Source of the DNA: Roseateles oligotrophus
GTDB lineage: Bacteria; Pseudomonadota; Gammaproteobacteria; Burkholderiales; Burkholderiaceae_C
Assembly: GCF_014204525.1 (NCBI RefSeq)
Contig: NZ_JACHLP010000001.1
Span: forward strand, 868,001-932,000
Length of the DNA stretch: 64,000 nt
Direction: 5' to 3'
The translations under genes and the position numbers were made by a program. The notes under the pieces are model-generated. The model was not told where the DNA came from. It made no database searches and was given only the letters and a program-made list of their open reading frames with translations. Position 1 is the stretch's first letter, and every line of letters starts with the position of its first letter. Shown one piece after another: positions 49,497 to 58,381 of the stretch.

Positions 49497-50340
49497 TCAC
49501 GCCAACCACTTTGGCCGAAGAGGCAGAAACAGCGTCAACCAGTTCCTGCAGGGCAGCAACCCGGGATGAGTCCTTGCGCGCCACCACCAAGGCACCGCCA
49601 CATCTCGCCGCAATCACGCTGGCGTCAGAGCCCAGATAGGCCGCGGGGGAATCGACAATCACATGGTCAAACTTGCTCACCAACTCGTGCAGCAATAAAC
49701 CAAAGGCCGGGCGTTCCACCAACTCCACCGGGTTTGGCGGCGTCACACCTACCGGCAAGACAAACAAACTCGGAATGCCTTTGACCTGCTGTATCACCTT
49801 TGCTTCGGCTCGTCCGGACAAAATTCCTGACAAACCAGATGTATTGCTAAGTCCGAAAACTTCGTGCTGCCGCGGCCCGCGCAAGTCGGCGTCCACCAGC
49901 AATGTTCGCCCACCCAGTTGCGCCAGGGTGACGGCCAGGTTGGCCGCAAAATAGGTCTTGCCGTCGCCGGAATCCGGGCTCACCACGGCCAGAGCACGAC
50001 GGGGAGCTTCCGCCTCACCAAAGAAGCGCATGATGATCTGGCTTCGAATCGCCCGAAACACTTCGGCCTGCGGTGAAAATGGGTGATTCAGTGCAATCAG
50101 TTCGGAGCTGAAGTTCTGCTGCTCACTCGGCGCGTAGGAATAATGAAATTGCTGCGACAGGGCAAACAAAACATCATCTGAGCTGGCGAGTCCAAGCGCA
50201 ACCGCAGCCTCCCCAAACTTGACCTTATTGTCGCGCTGGTAGGTGAGAATTTTCTCAACTTGCTCAGCACCAAGATTGCGAGTTTCGGCAATGATGTCGC
50301 CAATAGAACGATCTTGAACAGTCGATTCGCTTGCGGTCAT
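49480..50340 (-). CDS. epsG: Chain-length determinant tyrosine kinase-like ATPase EpsG with MshEN-like N-terminus
   Basis: Cytoplasmic partner of the EpsF co-polymerase, a BY-kinase-like P-loop ATPase. Residues 1-75 resemble the MshEN/GspE N-terminal fold (RSIGDIIAE, then KFGEAAVALGLASSDDVLFA). The ATPase domain has Walker A SPDSGDGKT (K128), Walker A' LLVDADLRGPR (147-157) and VIVDSPAA. The protein ends at VVGVIVNEF with no tyrosine-rich tail, so autophosphorylation as in Wzc is doubtful. ATG at 50340 chosen, giving 286 residues; the frame is open 12 codons upstream. It overlaps xrtB and follows epsF by 70 bp. Confidence 0.88.
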   Translation of the reverse strand: MTASESTVQDRSIGDIIAETRNLGAEQVEKILTYQRDNKVKFGEAAVALGLASSDDVLFALSQQFHYSYAPSEQQNFSSELIALNHPFSPQAEVFRAIRSQIIMRFFGEAEAPRRALAVVSPDSGDGKTYFAANLAVTLAQLGGRTLLVDADLRGPRQHEVFGLSNTSGLSGILSGRAEAKVIQQVKGIPSLFVLPVGVTPPNPVELVERPAFGLLLHELVSKFDHVIVDSPAAYLGSDASVIAARCGGALVVARKDSSRVAALQELVDAVSASSAKVVGVIVNEF

Positions 50341-50410
50341 GATCTTTTTCAATCCTTGGCATTTGGCCTGAAGCACAAACGCAATCCAGTACGGGCTAAC
50401 TGCCCAATAT

Positions 50411-51829
50411 TTATCGAGGCGCGGGAGTGGAATTGCCCAGCACCCTTTGCTTCATCAAATTAGGAAGTGCCCGACGGCTTTGTGCGCCCGGCTTTGACAG
50501 GACGCCAATGACAGGCAGGTCCAGTGCCATTGCAATGTCATCGCTGCTACGAACACGCCGGTCCATCATTTCCATGACCATGATGGTTCCCAGCGCCAGC
50601 ATGCCGCCGACAAGGAAAGACAGAACCATGTTCAGCAGTTTCTTGGGAGATGCAGGATCAACCGGAGGAACGGCCGGACTCAGCAAATTGACACTGCTTT
50701 GAGTCGTCTGGCTTTCGAGGTTCGTCTGGTTCAGACGCGCCAGCACCGCATCGTAGGAGCGCTGGGCGTTCTCCAACTCGCGAACCAAAACTGCGCCCTC
50801 GTCTCGCACCGCCTTCATCGCCAATACCTTGGTACGCTGGGCATCCAGGTCGGCCCGCACCTGCGCTTCGCGCTGCTTGCTGATGTTGTAGCTGACCGTA
50901 ACCCCACCTGTGATTCTCTTGATTTCAGAATCCATGCGCGCGCGCAGTTCGCTCAAATTGGCCTTGAGCTCAATCACCTGTGGGTGGTTATCGCCGAGCT
51001 TGACGTTCACCTCTTGCAAACGCGCTTCTTGACGAGAGATATCAGATTTCAGGCCGGCAACGACCGGGCTGTTGAAAACCTCTTGGATTTTGTCCCCAGA
51101 ACTCCCTTGCGCCTGTACCTGCCGGCTACCGGACTCGGAAGACATGGCCTGCAACGCCACCAATTGCGTCGAGAGTTCATTCAAACGGGTGTTTTCGATA
51201 TCAAGGCGCTCATCCGCCGCGGTGATACCTTTTTCGCTCTGGAATGCGCTCAGACGATTTTGGGCTTTTTCCACCGCTTCGCGCGCTTCCTTGGATCGAA
51301 CTTCAAAGAAGCTGCTGTATTGACGAGCGGGATCAACCCTCAATTCAAGCGATGTTTCGATATAGGCCTGGACAAAGGCATTGGCCAACCCAGCCGCAAA
51401 GCGCGGATCGGGCGCACGGTACGAAATGGAAACAACGTTGGATTCGCGCGAGGGCTTCACATCCATATTCTTTTGGAATGAGTCGGCAATCCAGGCATCC
51501 ATACTTCCCTGGCCACCGGTTGCCTCCATCCATTGCGCGCGAACTTCGGGATTCTCATTCAGCTTCAAATTCCGAACGACTCGCTGAGCGACCCGATCGC
51601 TTTGAATAATGTCGACTTGCGTCGCCATAAAACCCGGCGACGGCATGCCCCCGTAGGCCATCACCGAAAGTGGATCGGGCTTCACATCAATCACGACGCT
51701 TGCTGTCGCTGCATATTGCTTTGGCAGCAGCAGCGTGATCACCAAGGTCGTCAGCAATGTGGCGCCCAAAACCAGGGTCCCCACCAGCCATCGGGCTCGC
51801 AGAATTGAGAAAAGCTGGGTGAGATTCAT
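50411..51829 (-). CDS. epsF: Chain-length determinant protein EpsF (Wzz-type co-polymerase)
   Basis: A 472-residue polysaccharide co-polymerase. TM1 is near residues 14-34, and a long periplasmic alpha-helical region (200-400) has coiled-coil character. Pro-rich TM2 segment: PVDPASPKKLLNMVLSFLVG. A cytoplasmic tail of about 55 residues includes SSDDIAMALDLPVIG. It controls chain length and activates EpsG, and interacts with the outer-membrane EpsE channel. GAGG precedes the ATG. epsE ends 9 bp upstream. Confidence 0.92.
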   Translation of the reverse strand: MNLTQLFSILRARWLVGTLVLGATLLTTLVITLLLPKQYAATASVVIDVKPDPLSVMAYGGMPSPGFMATQVDIIQSDRVAQRVVRNLKLNENPEVRAQWMEATGGQGSMDAWIADSFQKNMDVKPSRESNVVSISYRAPDPRFAAGLANAFVQAYIETSLELRVDPARQYSSFFEVRSKEAREAVEKAQNRLSAFQSEKGITAADERLDIENTRLNELSTQLVALQAMSSESGSRQVQAQGSSGDKIQEVFNSPVVAGLKSDISRQEARLQEVNVKLGDNHPQVIELKANLSELRARMDSEIKRITGGVTVSYNISKQREAQVRADLDAQRTKVLAMKAVRDEGAVLVRELENAQRSYDAVLARLNQTNLESQTTQSSVNLLSPAVPPVDPASPKKLLNMVLSFLVGGMLALGTIMVMEMMDRRVRSSDDIAMALDLPVIGVLSKPGAQSRRALPNLMKQRVLGNSTPAPR

Positions 51830-51838
51830 GGCGCCCTC

Positions 51839-52729
51839 TTAGAACAAGCTCTCTTTGACATACACAACGTCACCATCCTTCAACGGCGCTTCCATGGGCA
51901 GTTGCAGGGCTTCAACCTTGCCTTCGCTGTCCTTGCGGTTCACGCGGATGCCTTTTTCGGTGCCGCGCAGGGTGATGCCACCACCGGTGGCCAGGCTTTG
52001 CATGACGGTCATGCCACGCTCCAGCTTCATGGGGCCGGGGCGTTGCACCTCGCCGTAGATGTAGACCATGGGCGCACGGTCGACCCAGATGACGTCGCCG
52101 TTCTGAATGAAGATGTCGTTGGCGGCGCCGCCAGCGGCAAAAATGGCCGGGAAGTCGATTTCAACGCGGTAGGGCTGGCCTGCGCGCTTGCCCGTAACCA
52201 CCAGCACCTCGGCACCGGTACTGGCCACACCACCGGCGGTCGCCACCAAATCGGTCAGACGCATATCTGCCGTTTCGATGGGGTAGCGGCCGGGGCGGTT
52301 CACATTGCCCAGCACGCTGGCCTGATTGCCTTTGACCTGCAGTACGACGATGGTGGTCTGCGGGTTCTTGACGAAGCTGCCTTTTCTGAGGCCTTCGGAG
52401 ATCAGGTTTTCGGCCTGGGTCACGCTCAGGCCGCCGACCTTGATATTGCCCAGCAGGGGGTAGGACACCAGACCGTTCTCGGAAACGCGGGTCTCCAAGG
52501 TGAGGTCGGGATTCTGATAGACGGAGACTCGCATCACATCACCCGAGCCCAGACGGTACTCGGCGCTATTGCTGCTCGCCGCGCTTGCGGGCACGGCAGC
52601 GGCCGTTTGAGCGGCGGCCGGAGCCGCCGACATCGCCAGCACGGCCGACAAGCTCAAGGCCAGGCCGGTGAGGCCCAGTGGGCGAATCCTGCGGGTGTGC
52701 TCTTGCTGCATGCGCGTCAACATCTTCAT
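51839..52729 (-). CDS. epsE: Polysaccharide export outer-membrane protein EpsE (Wza family)
   Basis: A 296-residue exported protein of the outer-membrane polysaccharide exporter family. The signal peptide (about 1-42) ends near SAAPAAAQ; there is no lipobox, unlike Wza. The PES domain begins YRLGSGDVMRVSVYQNPDLT and continues ISEGLRKGSF. SLBB-like repeats follow: ASVLGNVNRPGRYPI and VYIYGEVQRPGPMKLERG. The start at 52729 gives the best ribosome spacing (AGAGGA); ATG at 52738 is an alternative. It lies 19 bp after epsD. Confidence 0.91.
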   Translation of the reverse strand: MKMLTRMQQEHTRRIRPLGLTGLALSLSAVLAMSAAPAAAQTAAAVPASAASSNSAEYRLGSGDVMRVSVYQNPDLTLETRVSENGLVSYPLLGNIKVGGLSVTQAENLISEGLRKGSFVKNPQTTIVVLQVKGNQASVLGNVNRPGRYPIETADMRLTDLVATAGGVASTGAEVLVVTGKRAGQPYRVEIDFPAIFAAGGAANDIFIQNGDVIWVDRAPMVYIYGEVQRPGPMKLERGMTVMQSLATGGGITLRGTEKGIRVNRKDSEGKVEALQLPMEAPLKDGDVVYVKESLF

Positions 52730-52748
52730 CGATCCCATCCTCTTCAAA

Positions 52749-53756
52749 TCACTTCAGACCCATGCCCTTGGAGATGTCGGCGGCGTTCAAGCCACCGGCA
52801 CTGGCGGGCGCCTCGGCAGGCGCCGTCACAGCGGCCGGAGCAGCGCTGGCGGCGGGCGCCGAGGCGGCGCCGGCGGCACCTTCGCCGAACTTACCGACGT
52901 ATTCCACCTTGGCCGCGTCGCGCAAGGCCTTGATGTCTTTTTGCACCTGTTCACCCTTGCGCTGATTGAGCAGGAAGGCTTCGATGGCGGGCTTGGCGCG
53001 GGCTTCGTCCACCGGCTGGCTGCGCGAGCCCACCAGGAAGAGCACGGTCAGGCCGGTCGGGGTTTGCGTAACGGCGGAGTCGCCGTCCTTCATGCGGGCA
53101 ATCGCGTCCAGGCCGGCCAGGGGCAGTTGCTCGGCGGCGCGCACGGCCTGGTTGCCGGTGAACTTGAAGTCATTGGCCTTCAGGAACTCGGCAAACTCGG
53201 CCATGCTCTTGGCGGTTTGCAGCTTGCCGCGGATCTGCTCGAACTGCTCGGGCTTGGCCTCGATGGAGACTTCTTGCAGGCTGTAGATGCGGCGGTCTTT
53301 GAAGAGCGCGGGCTTCTCGTTGTAGTACTTGGAGATTTCTTCGTTGCTGGGCTTGGCCACCGACTCGCCGATGCGCTCGACGTAGGCGCGCGAGATGATT
53401 TCGCGCTTGGCGGCTTCGATCTGCTGCACCACGCGGGGGTCGCGGTCTAGCTTCAGTTCCTGGGCCTTTTGCACGGCCAGTTCCTGGTCGATCAGACGCT
53501 CCAGTACTTGCTTGCTGGCGGCTTCGGCCTGCTCGGGCTTGAGGCCTTGCTGGCGTTGCAGCACGTAGTTGATCTGATGAACGGTGATTTCTTCCTTGTT
53601 GACCTTGGCGGCGGTCTGCGAAGCCTTGTCGGACTTCTTGCCATCACCGCAGCCGGTCAGGGCCACGGCCACCACGGCCAGCGCCACGGCAGCGACCCGG
53701 AAGTTGGCAAAAGCACTCATGGCGTGGATTTGTTTTTGGTCGTTCTTCAAGTACAT
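52749..53756 (-). CDS. epsD: EpsD family peptidyl-prolyl cis-trans isomerase lipoprotein
   Basis: A 335-residue predicted periplasmic lipoprotein (lipobox LTGC, Cys36) with a SurA/PpiD-like N-terminal chaperone region (HQINYVLQRQQGL, LERLIDQELAVQKAQEL) and a parvulin-type domain. It probably helps fold or insert an envelope component of the system, such as EpsE or EpsL. The tail (~300-335) is Ala/Pro-rich. The ATG at 53756 has AAAAGAGA upstream; ATG at 53720 is also open, and the long frame to 53915 is non-coding. It is the first gene of the long minus-strand operon ending at 36520. Confidence 0.88.
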   Translation of the reverse strand: MYLKNDQKQIHAMSAFANFRVAAVALAVVAVALTGCGDGKKSDKASQTAAKVNKEEITVHQINYVLQRQQGLKPEQAEAASKQVLERLIDQELAVQKAQELKLDRDPRVVQQIEAAKREIISRAYVERIGESVAKPSNEEISKYYNEKPALFKDRRIYSLQEVSIEAKPEQFEQIRGKLQTAKSMAEFAEFLKANDFKFTGNQAVRAAEQLPLAGLDAIARMKDGDSAVTQTPTGLTVLFLVGSRSQPVDEARAKPAIEAFLLNQRKGEQVQKDIKALRDAAKVEYVGKFGEGAAGAASAPAASAAPAAVTAPAEAPASAGGLNAADISKGMGLK

Positions 53757-54276
53757 GGCAAATTCTCTTTTCTGCACGAAGCGCCGTTTTTCCAGCGCAA
53801 CACATAGATGCTGCAAAGCAGCGCCCGGCCCAGCCTTCATAGGACGGCCGAGTGTAACTTTGGAAAATGACAATTGCCCTCCCCAAGCTCCCTCTTTCGT
53901 CGGGCCCGAACTCACGGTTTACCCGCGGTTACAAGCCTTTGCGATGCGGCCCTAACCCGTCCGGCAGGGCCATGGCGAAGCAAGCCGACGATGCACGCCT
54001 ACCCCGGTGCAAACGCCGAATCTGAGCGCAATTGTGCGGCGCCGCAAACCAGCGCCTCACAACGCCCAGCCAGGGTCAGGCCAGCTGCCTCTCCAGGCGT
54101 CTAGACCATATCGGGTTTCGAGGGGGCGCCACCCCCATGACTAAGGGGGGGCCAATGTGACGGAATACGAGGAAGTGCGGCTTTTATATGCGCCGGGCGG
54201 CAGGCAGACAGCGCATGAAGTCAGAGCAGGCGCGGCGACGGCAAAACGGAGCGATGCCCGGTGGCCGCTCAGCGCC
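53757..54276. promoter_or_regulatory. Leader and promoter region of the epsD operon; 3' flank of ubiE
   Basis: A 520-bp gap with no gene. Small open frames here lack coding character. It must hold the promoter of the operon epsD to heparinase and any terminator of ubiE. Visible structures: a GCTGC-AAA-GCAGC hairpin (53810-53822) in the epsD leader, the GGGGG-CGCCA-CCCCC dyad (54122-54136) and the palindrome GCGGCGCCGC near 54038. I found neither a clear sigma-70 or sigma-54 promoter nor a T-tailed terminator. Confidence 0.4.
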
Positions 54277-55008
54277 TCAGCACTTGATGCCGGCGTGCAG
54301 AGCCACCAGGCCGGCGCTGAGGTTGTGCACATCGACGTGGCCAAAGCCGGCCGTCTTCATCATGGCCTTGAGCTCCTGCTGGCCGGGGTGCATGCGGATG
54401 GACTCGGCCAGGTAGCGGTAGCTGTCGGCATCGCCGGCCACCCACTTGCCCAGGCGAGGCAGGATGTTGAAGGAATACCAGTCGTAAGGCTTTTGCAGCG
54501 GCGCGGCGACCTTGGAGAACTCCAGCACCAGCAGGCGACCGCCCGGCTTCAGCACCCGGCACATCTCGGCCAGGGCCTGGTCCTTGTGGGTCATATTGCG
54601 CAGGCCGAAGGAGACACTGACCAGATCAAAGCTGGCCGATTTGAAGGGCAGCTTCTCGGCGTCGCACAAGCCGGTGGGCAGCACCAGGCCTTCGTTGAGC
54701 AGGCGGTTGCGGCCCTCGCGCAGCATGGCTTCGTTGATGTCGGTATGCACGACCATGCCGCTATCGCCCACCTTGCGAGCGAAGGCGCGGGTCAGATCGC
54801 CGGTGCCGGCGGCGATGTCCAGCACCCGCTCGCCCGGCTTCAGATTGGCCACGGCCACCGTGTAAGCCTTCCAGGCCCGGTGCATGCCCATGGACATGAA
54901 GTCGTTCATCAAGTCGTAGTTGCTGGCCACGGAGTCGAACACGCCGCGCACGCGGCTGGCCTTGTCACGCTCGTCAACGGTCTGGAAGCCGAAATGGGTG
55001 CTGCTCAT
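54277..55008 (-). CDS. ubiE: Demethylmenaquinone/2-methoxy-6-polyprenyl-1,4-benzoquinol methyltransferase
   Basis: C-methylation step of ubiquinone (and menaquinone) synthesis with S-adenosylmethionine. 243 residues. Motifs: [17 protein letters not shown] at the N-terminus, [23 protein letters not shown]-binding [35 protein letters not shown] and [16 protein letters not shown]. The DUF971 gene ends 26 bp upstream. In E. coli ubiE is followed directly by ubiJ and ubiB; here those genes lie on the same strand, but beyond a 36-kb polysaccharide locus. Confidence 0.96.
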   Translation of the reverse strand: MSSTHFGFQTVDERDKASRVRGVFDSVASNYDLMNDFMSMGMHRAWKAYTVAVANLKPGERVLDIAAGTGDLTRAFARKVGDSGMVVHTDINEAMLREGRNRLLNEGLVLPTGLCDAEKLPFKSASFDLVSVSFGLRNMTHKDQALAEMCRVLKPGGRLLVLEFSKVAAPLQKPYDWYSFNILPRLGKWVAGDADSYRYLAESIRMHPGQQELKAMMKTAGFGHVDVHNLSAGLVALHAGIKC

Positions 55009-55034
55009 ATTGGATCTCTTTAACGGGTCGCAGC

Positions 55035-55448
55035 TCAGTGGCTGCTGCAGGCGCCGGCAGACTTGACCGGCATGGCATCGTCACGGCCCCGGCCGGCGGC
55101 GGCCAGGCGGGCCTCGTAGTCGCGCCACAGCTCGGCCTGGCGGGCGCCCAAATCGTACAAATATTCCCAGGAGTAGAGGCCGCTGTCGTGACCATCGGAG
55201 AACTGTGGCTGGATGGCGTAATGCCCGACCGGCGCCAGCGCGGTGATATTGACCTCGCGCTTGCCGGTCTGCAGCGTCTCCTGGCCGGGGCCATGGCCCT
55301 TGACCTCGGCCGAGGGGCTGTAGACCCGCATCAGCTCAAACGGGATGCGAAAGCGCGCACCGTCGCTGAAGGCCACTTCCAACACCCGGGACTGCTGATG
55401 CACGGTGATCTCGGTGGGCGTGGGCGTGTTCGCGGAAAGTCCGGCCAT
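55035..55448 (-). CDS. DUF971 (gamma-butyrobetaine hydroxylase-like N-terminal domain) protein
   Basis: A 137-residue protein. The DUF971 domain is recognisable in [53 protein letters not shown] and [13 protein letters not shown]. The family is found beside ubiE in betaproteobacteria and next to Fe-S and metal-handling genes elsewhere; a metal-binding role is likely from the terminal Cys/His residues but not shown. The ATG at 55448 was chosen because homology starts shortly after; the ribosome site is poor. It is probably co-transcribed with ubiE. Confidence 0.86.
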   Translation of the reverse strand: MAGLSANTPTPTEITVHQQSRVLEVAFSDGARFRIPFELMRVYSPSAEVKGHGPGQETLQTGKREVNITALAPVGHYAIQPQFSDGHDSGLYSWEYLYDLGARQAELWRDYEARLAAAGRGRDDAMPVKSAGACSSH

Positions 55449-55566
55449 ATTGAGGATGCGAGAGGGGATTCTTGAAGGATCGGCTTCGCCACAAGGCTTG
55501 CCGGGGCCGCCAGTGTAGCGCCGGGGCTGGGTCCAGCGCAGACCTTGGGGCTGCCGGACGGACGTG

Positions 55567-55613
55567 AAAAAGCCAAGCCGGCATGCCTGGCTGGGCATGC
55601 ACAAGCTTGGCTT
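55567..55613 (-). terminator. Rho-independent terminator of the 46-residue gene
   Basis: On the minus strand a 9-bp outer stem (AAGCCAAGC, 55605-55613 with 55570-55578) holds an inner GCATGCC-type hairpin and is followed by TTTT (complement of 55567-55570). It lies about 55 bp after the stop of the small gene at 55668. Confidence 0.7.
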
Positions 55614-55667
55614 GTTCGTCTTGCTGGCCCGCGCCGCAAGGCAGCGGCGGGATCGCTTGACCGGGCC

Positions 55668-55808
55668 TTACTTGGCCTTCTTGCTGCGGTCCGGCACCAC
55701 GGTGGTGATGGTGGGCATCACGGCGCCGGAGGAGATGGGCTTGGGCGGAGAAGTGTCCTTCTTGGGCTTCTTCGCTTCTTTATTGCTTTTTTGCTGTCCT
55801 TTGGCCAT
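55668..55808 (-). CDS. Small basic protein, 46 residues
   Basis: An open frame starting ATG at 55808 with AGGAGA 5-6 nt upstream and ending TAA at 55668. The product begins MAKGQQKSNKEAKKPKKDTS and ends in DRSKKAK. It is Lys-rich at both ends, with a hydrophobic central part (SSGAVMPTITTVVP). I recall near-identical small hypothetical proteins in many proteobacteria, but no function is known. A terminator follows, so it appears to be its own unit. Basic character suggests nucleic-acid or ribosome association (speculative). Confidence 0.8.
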   Translation of the reverse strand: MAKGQQKSNKEAKKPKKDTSPPKPISSGAVMPTITTVVPDRSKKAK

Positions 55809-55902
55809 GAGCTTCTCCTGGGTTGCTGTGCCTGACGCACGGATAGTGGCTCAGTGTGCCACGCGTTCCGGCGGGCTCAGGGCTCGCCGGCCCATGCCGG
55901 GC

Positions 55903-56412
55903 TCAATAAACGCCCATGTAATCCTTCTTGCCCAGCTCCACGCCTTGATGGCGCAGGATGTTGTAGCTGGTGGTGATGTGGAAGAAGAACTGCGGCAGGC
56001 CGTAGTGCAGCAGATAGTCCTGGCCCTGGAAGCGACGCTCCTTGGGCGTGCCGGGGCGCACGACGATCTCGCGGTTGGCGGCCTCGGCGAACTTGGCTTC
56101 GTCCAGGCTGGCGATGAAGGCCAGGGTCTGATTGATGCGCGCCTGCAGATCGGCAAAGCTCTGCTCCTTGTCTTCCACCGCGGGCACTTCGACGCCGGCC
56201 AGGCGGGCGCACACGCCCTTGGCGAAATCGCAGGCCACCTGCACCTGCTTGGTCAGGGCAAACATATCGGGGAAGAGGCGGCCCTGCAGCAGCACGCCGG
56301 GCTCGTAGCCGCGCGCCTGGGCATGGGCTTCGCCCTTGGCCAGGACGGCAGCCAGGCTGCCCAGCATTTGTTTGAAGACGGGCACGCTGGCTTGATACAT
56401 GGCTTGGCTCAT
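55903..56412 (-). CDS. DUF1993 domain-containing protein
   Basis: A 169-residue cytoplasmic protein of the DUF1993 family, related to the DinB-like four-helix bundle. It starts MSQAMYQASVPVFKQMLGSL. LFPDMFALTKQVQVACDFAK follows, and near the end FFFHITTSYNILRHQGVELG and KKDYMG, which are family signatures. The His residues could bind metal. No functional context: the neighbours are the small basic protein downstream and a divergent exported protein upstream. Activity unknown. Confidence 0.88.
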   Translation of the reverse strand: MSQAMYQASVPVFKQMLGSLAAVLAKGEAHAQARGYEPGVLLQGRLFPDMFALTKQVQVACDFAKGVCARLAGVEVPAVEDKEQSFADLQARINQTLAFIASLDEAKFAEAANREIVVRPGTPKERRFQGQDYLLHYGLPQFFFHITTSYNILRHQGVELGKKDYMGVY

Positions 56413-56718
56413 GGCTTGAGGCTCCGCAGGGTCGGAGAAAAAGAGTGGGGAATTGGTACGCAGACTGGGTGAGAACCCAGGGCCCGCATTCTGGCAGCGC
56501 CAGCCGCCAGCCGCCGGGCGCTGAGCGCGGAATATGCCCTTGCCCTGCCGAGGGCTTGCCGGCCGCTGCTGTCATGTCCCCTGAAAAATCAGTCGGCTCC
56601 TCGCAACAAGCAGGGCTTGCCGGGCGGTGGCCGCACAAAGCCAACCTAGGATCGACGGGTTTGGCCCCAGCAAGTTTCACCGAACACCGTCGTCAACAAG
56701 CCAATTCGAGGTAATTCC
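56413..56718. other. Divergent intergenic region, no gene
   Basis: A 306-bp gap between the DUF1993 gene (minus) and the exported Lys/Ala-rich gene (plus). No coding frame, RNA gene or clear promoter was recognised. GAGG precedes the ATG at 56719 by 8 nt. Confidence 0.5.
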
Positions 56719-57171
56719 ATGAGCAAATTCCTGCGCACCCTGGCCGCCCTGGCCATCGCCGCCAGCCCCCTGATGGGCGCCGTGGCCCATGCCGCCGATT
56801 CCACCGACCCCGTGGTGCAAAACCGCGCCAAGATCAGCAAGGCCGACAAGGTCAAGAACGCCGAGCTGAGCGCCGCGCGCAAAACCCGCAACGAAGCCCG
56901 CGCCAGCGCCAAGAAGGAATTGGCCGCCGCCAAGGCCGAGAACGCCGTCAAGGCCAAGGCCGCCGCCGCCGAGGGCAAGGACGCCCTGGTCGTGAAGCGT
57001 GAGTTGGATGCCCAGTCCAGCGCAGCCTACAAGGACAAGCTCAAGGCCGCCAACGAGCAGTACAAGAGCGTCGAAGCCCGGGTGAAGGCCGAGGCCGAGG
57101 CCAAAAAAGACAAGGCCAATACCGCCATCGCCAAGGAAATCAAGAAGGCGAATGAAGGCCAGAAGAACTGA
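56719..57171 (+). CDS. Exported Lys/Ala-rich helical protein of unknown function
   Basis: A 150-residue protein. A clear signal peptide (about 1-25) ends at VAHAAD. The mature part is almost entirely Ala, Lys, Glu, Asp and Arg in a heptad-like pattern (KAENAVKAKAAAAEGKDALV), so it should form a long charged helix or coiled coil in the periplasm. No enzyme domain or lipobox. Strong codon bias towards AAG/GCC suggests good expression, and a strong terminator follows. I do not recognise a family. A stress-related or histone-like periplasmic protein are guesses only. Confidence 0.75.
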   Translation: MSKFLRTLAALAIAASPLMGAVAHAADSTDPVVQNRAKISKADKVKNAELSAARKTRNEARASAKKELAAAKAENAVKAKAAAAEGKDALVVKRELDAQSSAAYKDKLKAANEQYKSVEARVKAEAEAKKDKANTAIAKEIKKANEGQKN

Positions 57172-57193
57172 GCAAGCCGGCGCCTGAAACGGC

Positions 57194-57233
57194 AAACGGC
57201 CCGCCACTTGCACAAGTGGTGGGCCGTTTCTTT
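57194..57233 (+). terminator. Strong terminator after the exported Lys/Ala-rich gene
   Basis: A 17-bp stem (57194-57210 with 57213-57229, one G-U wobble on the plus strand) with a very tight loop is followed by CTTTG. It is convergent with the NYN-domain gene and may act in both directions, since AAA precedes it for the other strand. Confidence 0.85.
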
Positions 57234-57254
57234 GTCGAGCCTCAACTCAGGCCG

Positions 57255-58157
<903 letters not shown>

Positions 58158-58242
58158 GGGGACGGGAAGCGGAAAACAAGAGCTGAGCAAGGCCGCGAGC
58201 TTAAGCGACGCGGCTGACATCGGTCTTTATATTTGATTGGAG

Positions 58243-58274
58243 ATAAGCAATCTACCAATCGATAGTTTGCTTAT
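58243..58274. promoter_or_regulatory. Dyad upstream of cysI, candidate LysR-type (CysB/Cbl) site
   Basis: A perfect inverted repeat ATAAGCAA-N16-TTGCTTAT lies in the AT-rich gap between the NYN gene and cysI. A TATAAC hexamer (58274-58279) could be the cysI -10 box, and no -35 consensus is present, as expected for an activator-dependent promoter. Regulation by a CysB-like protein is inferred from the operon's function. Confidence 0.5.
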
Positions 58275-58381
58275 ATAACCCTCTTCCCTACAGTGCGAGG
58301 CTTCGGTTAGCCCTGGGCTGGCCTGCTCGGCACCTCTCTCTTGACGGCTGGCTGGAAAGTCGCCTACCGAACTCACACCTT

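Noticed and set aside
53757-53915. N-terminal extension of epsD to 53915
   Set aside because: The extension lacks a ribosome site and pushes the lipoprotein signal inside the protein; ATG at 53756 gives a proper N-terminal signal.
54130-54165. Possible sigma-54 promoter (TTGGC..) for the epsD operon
   Set aside because: The -12 element TTAG does not match TTGC and the spacing region is a run of C; not supported.
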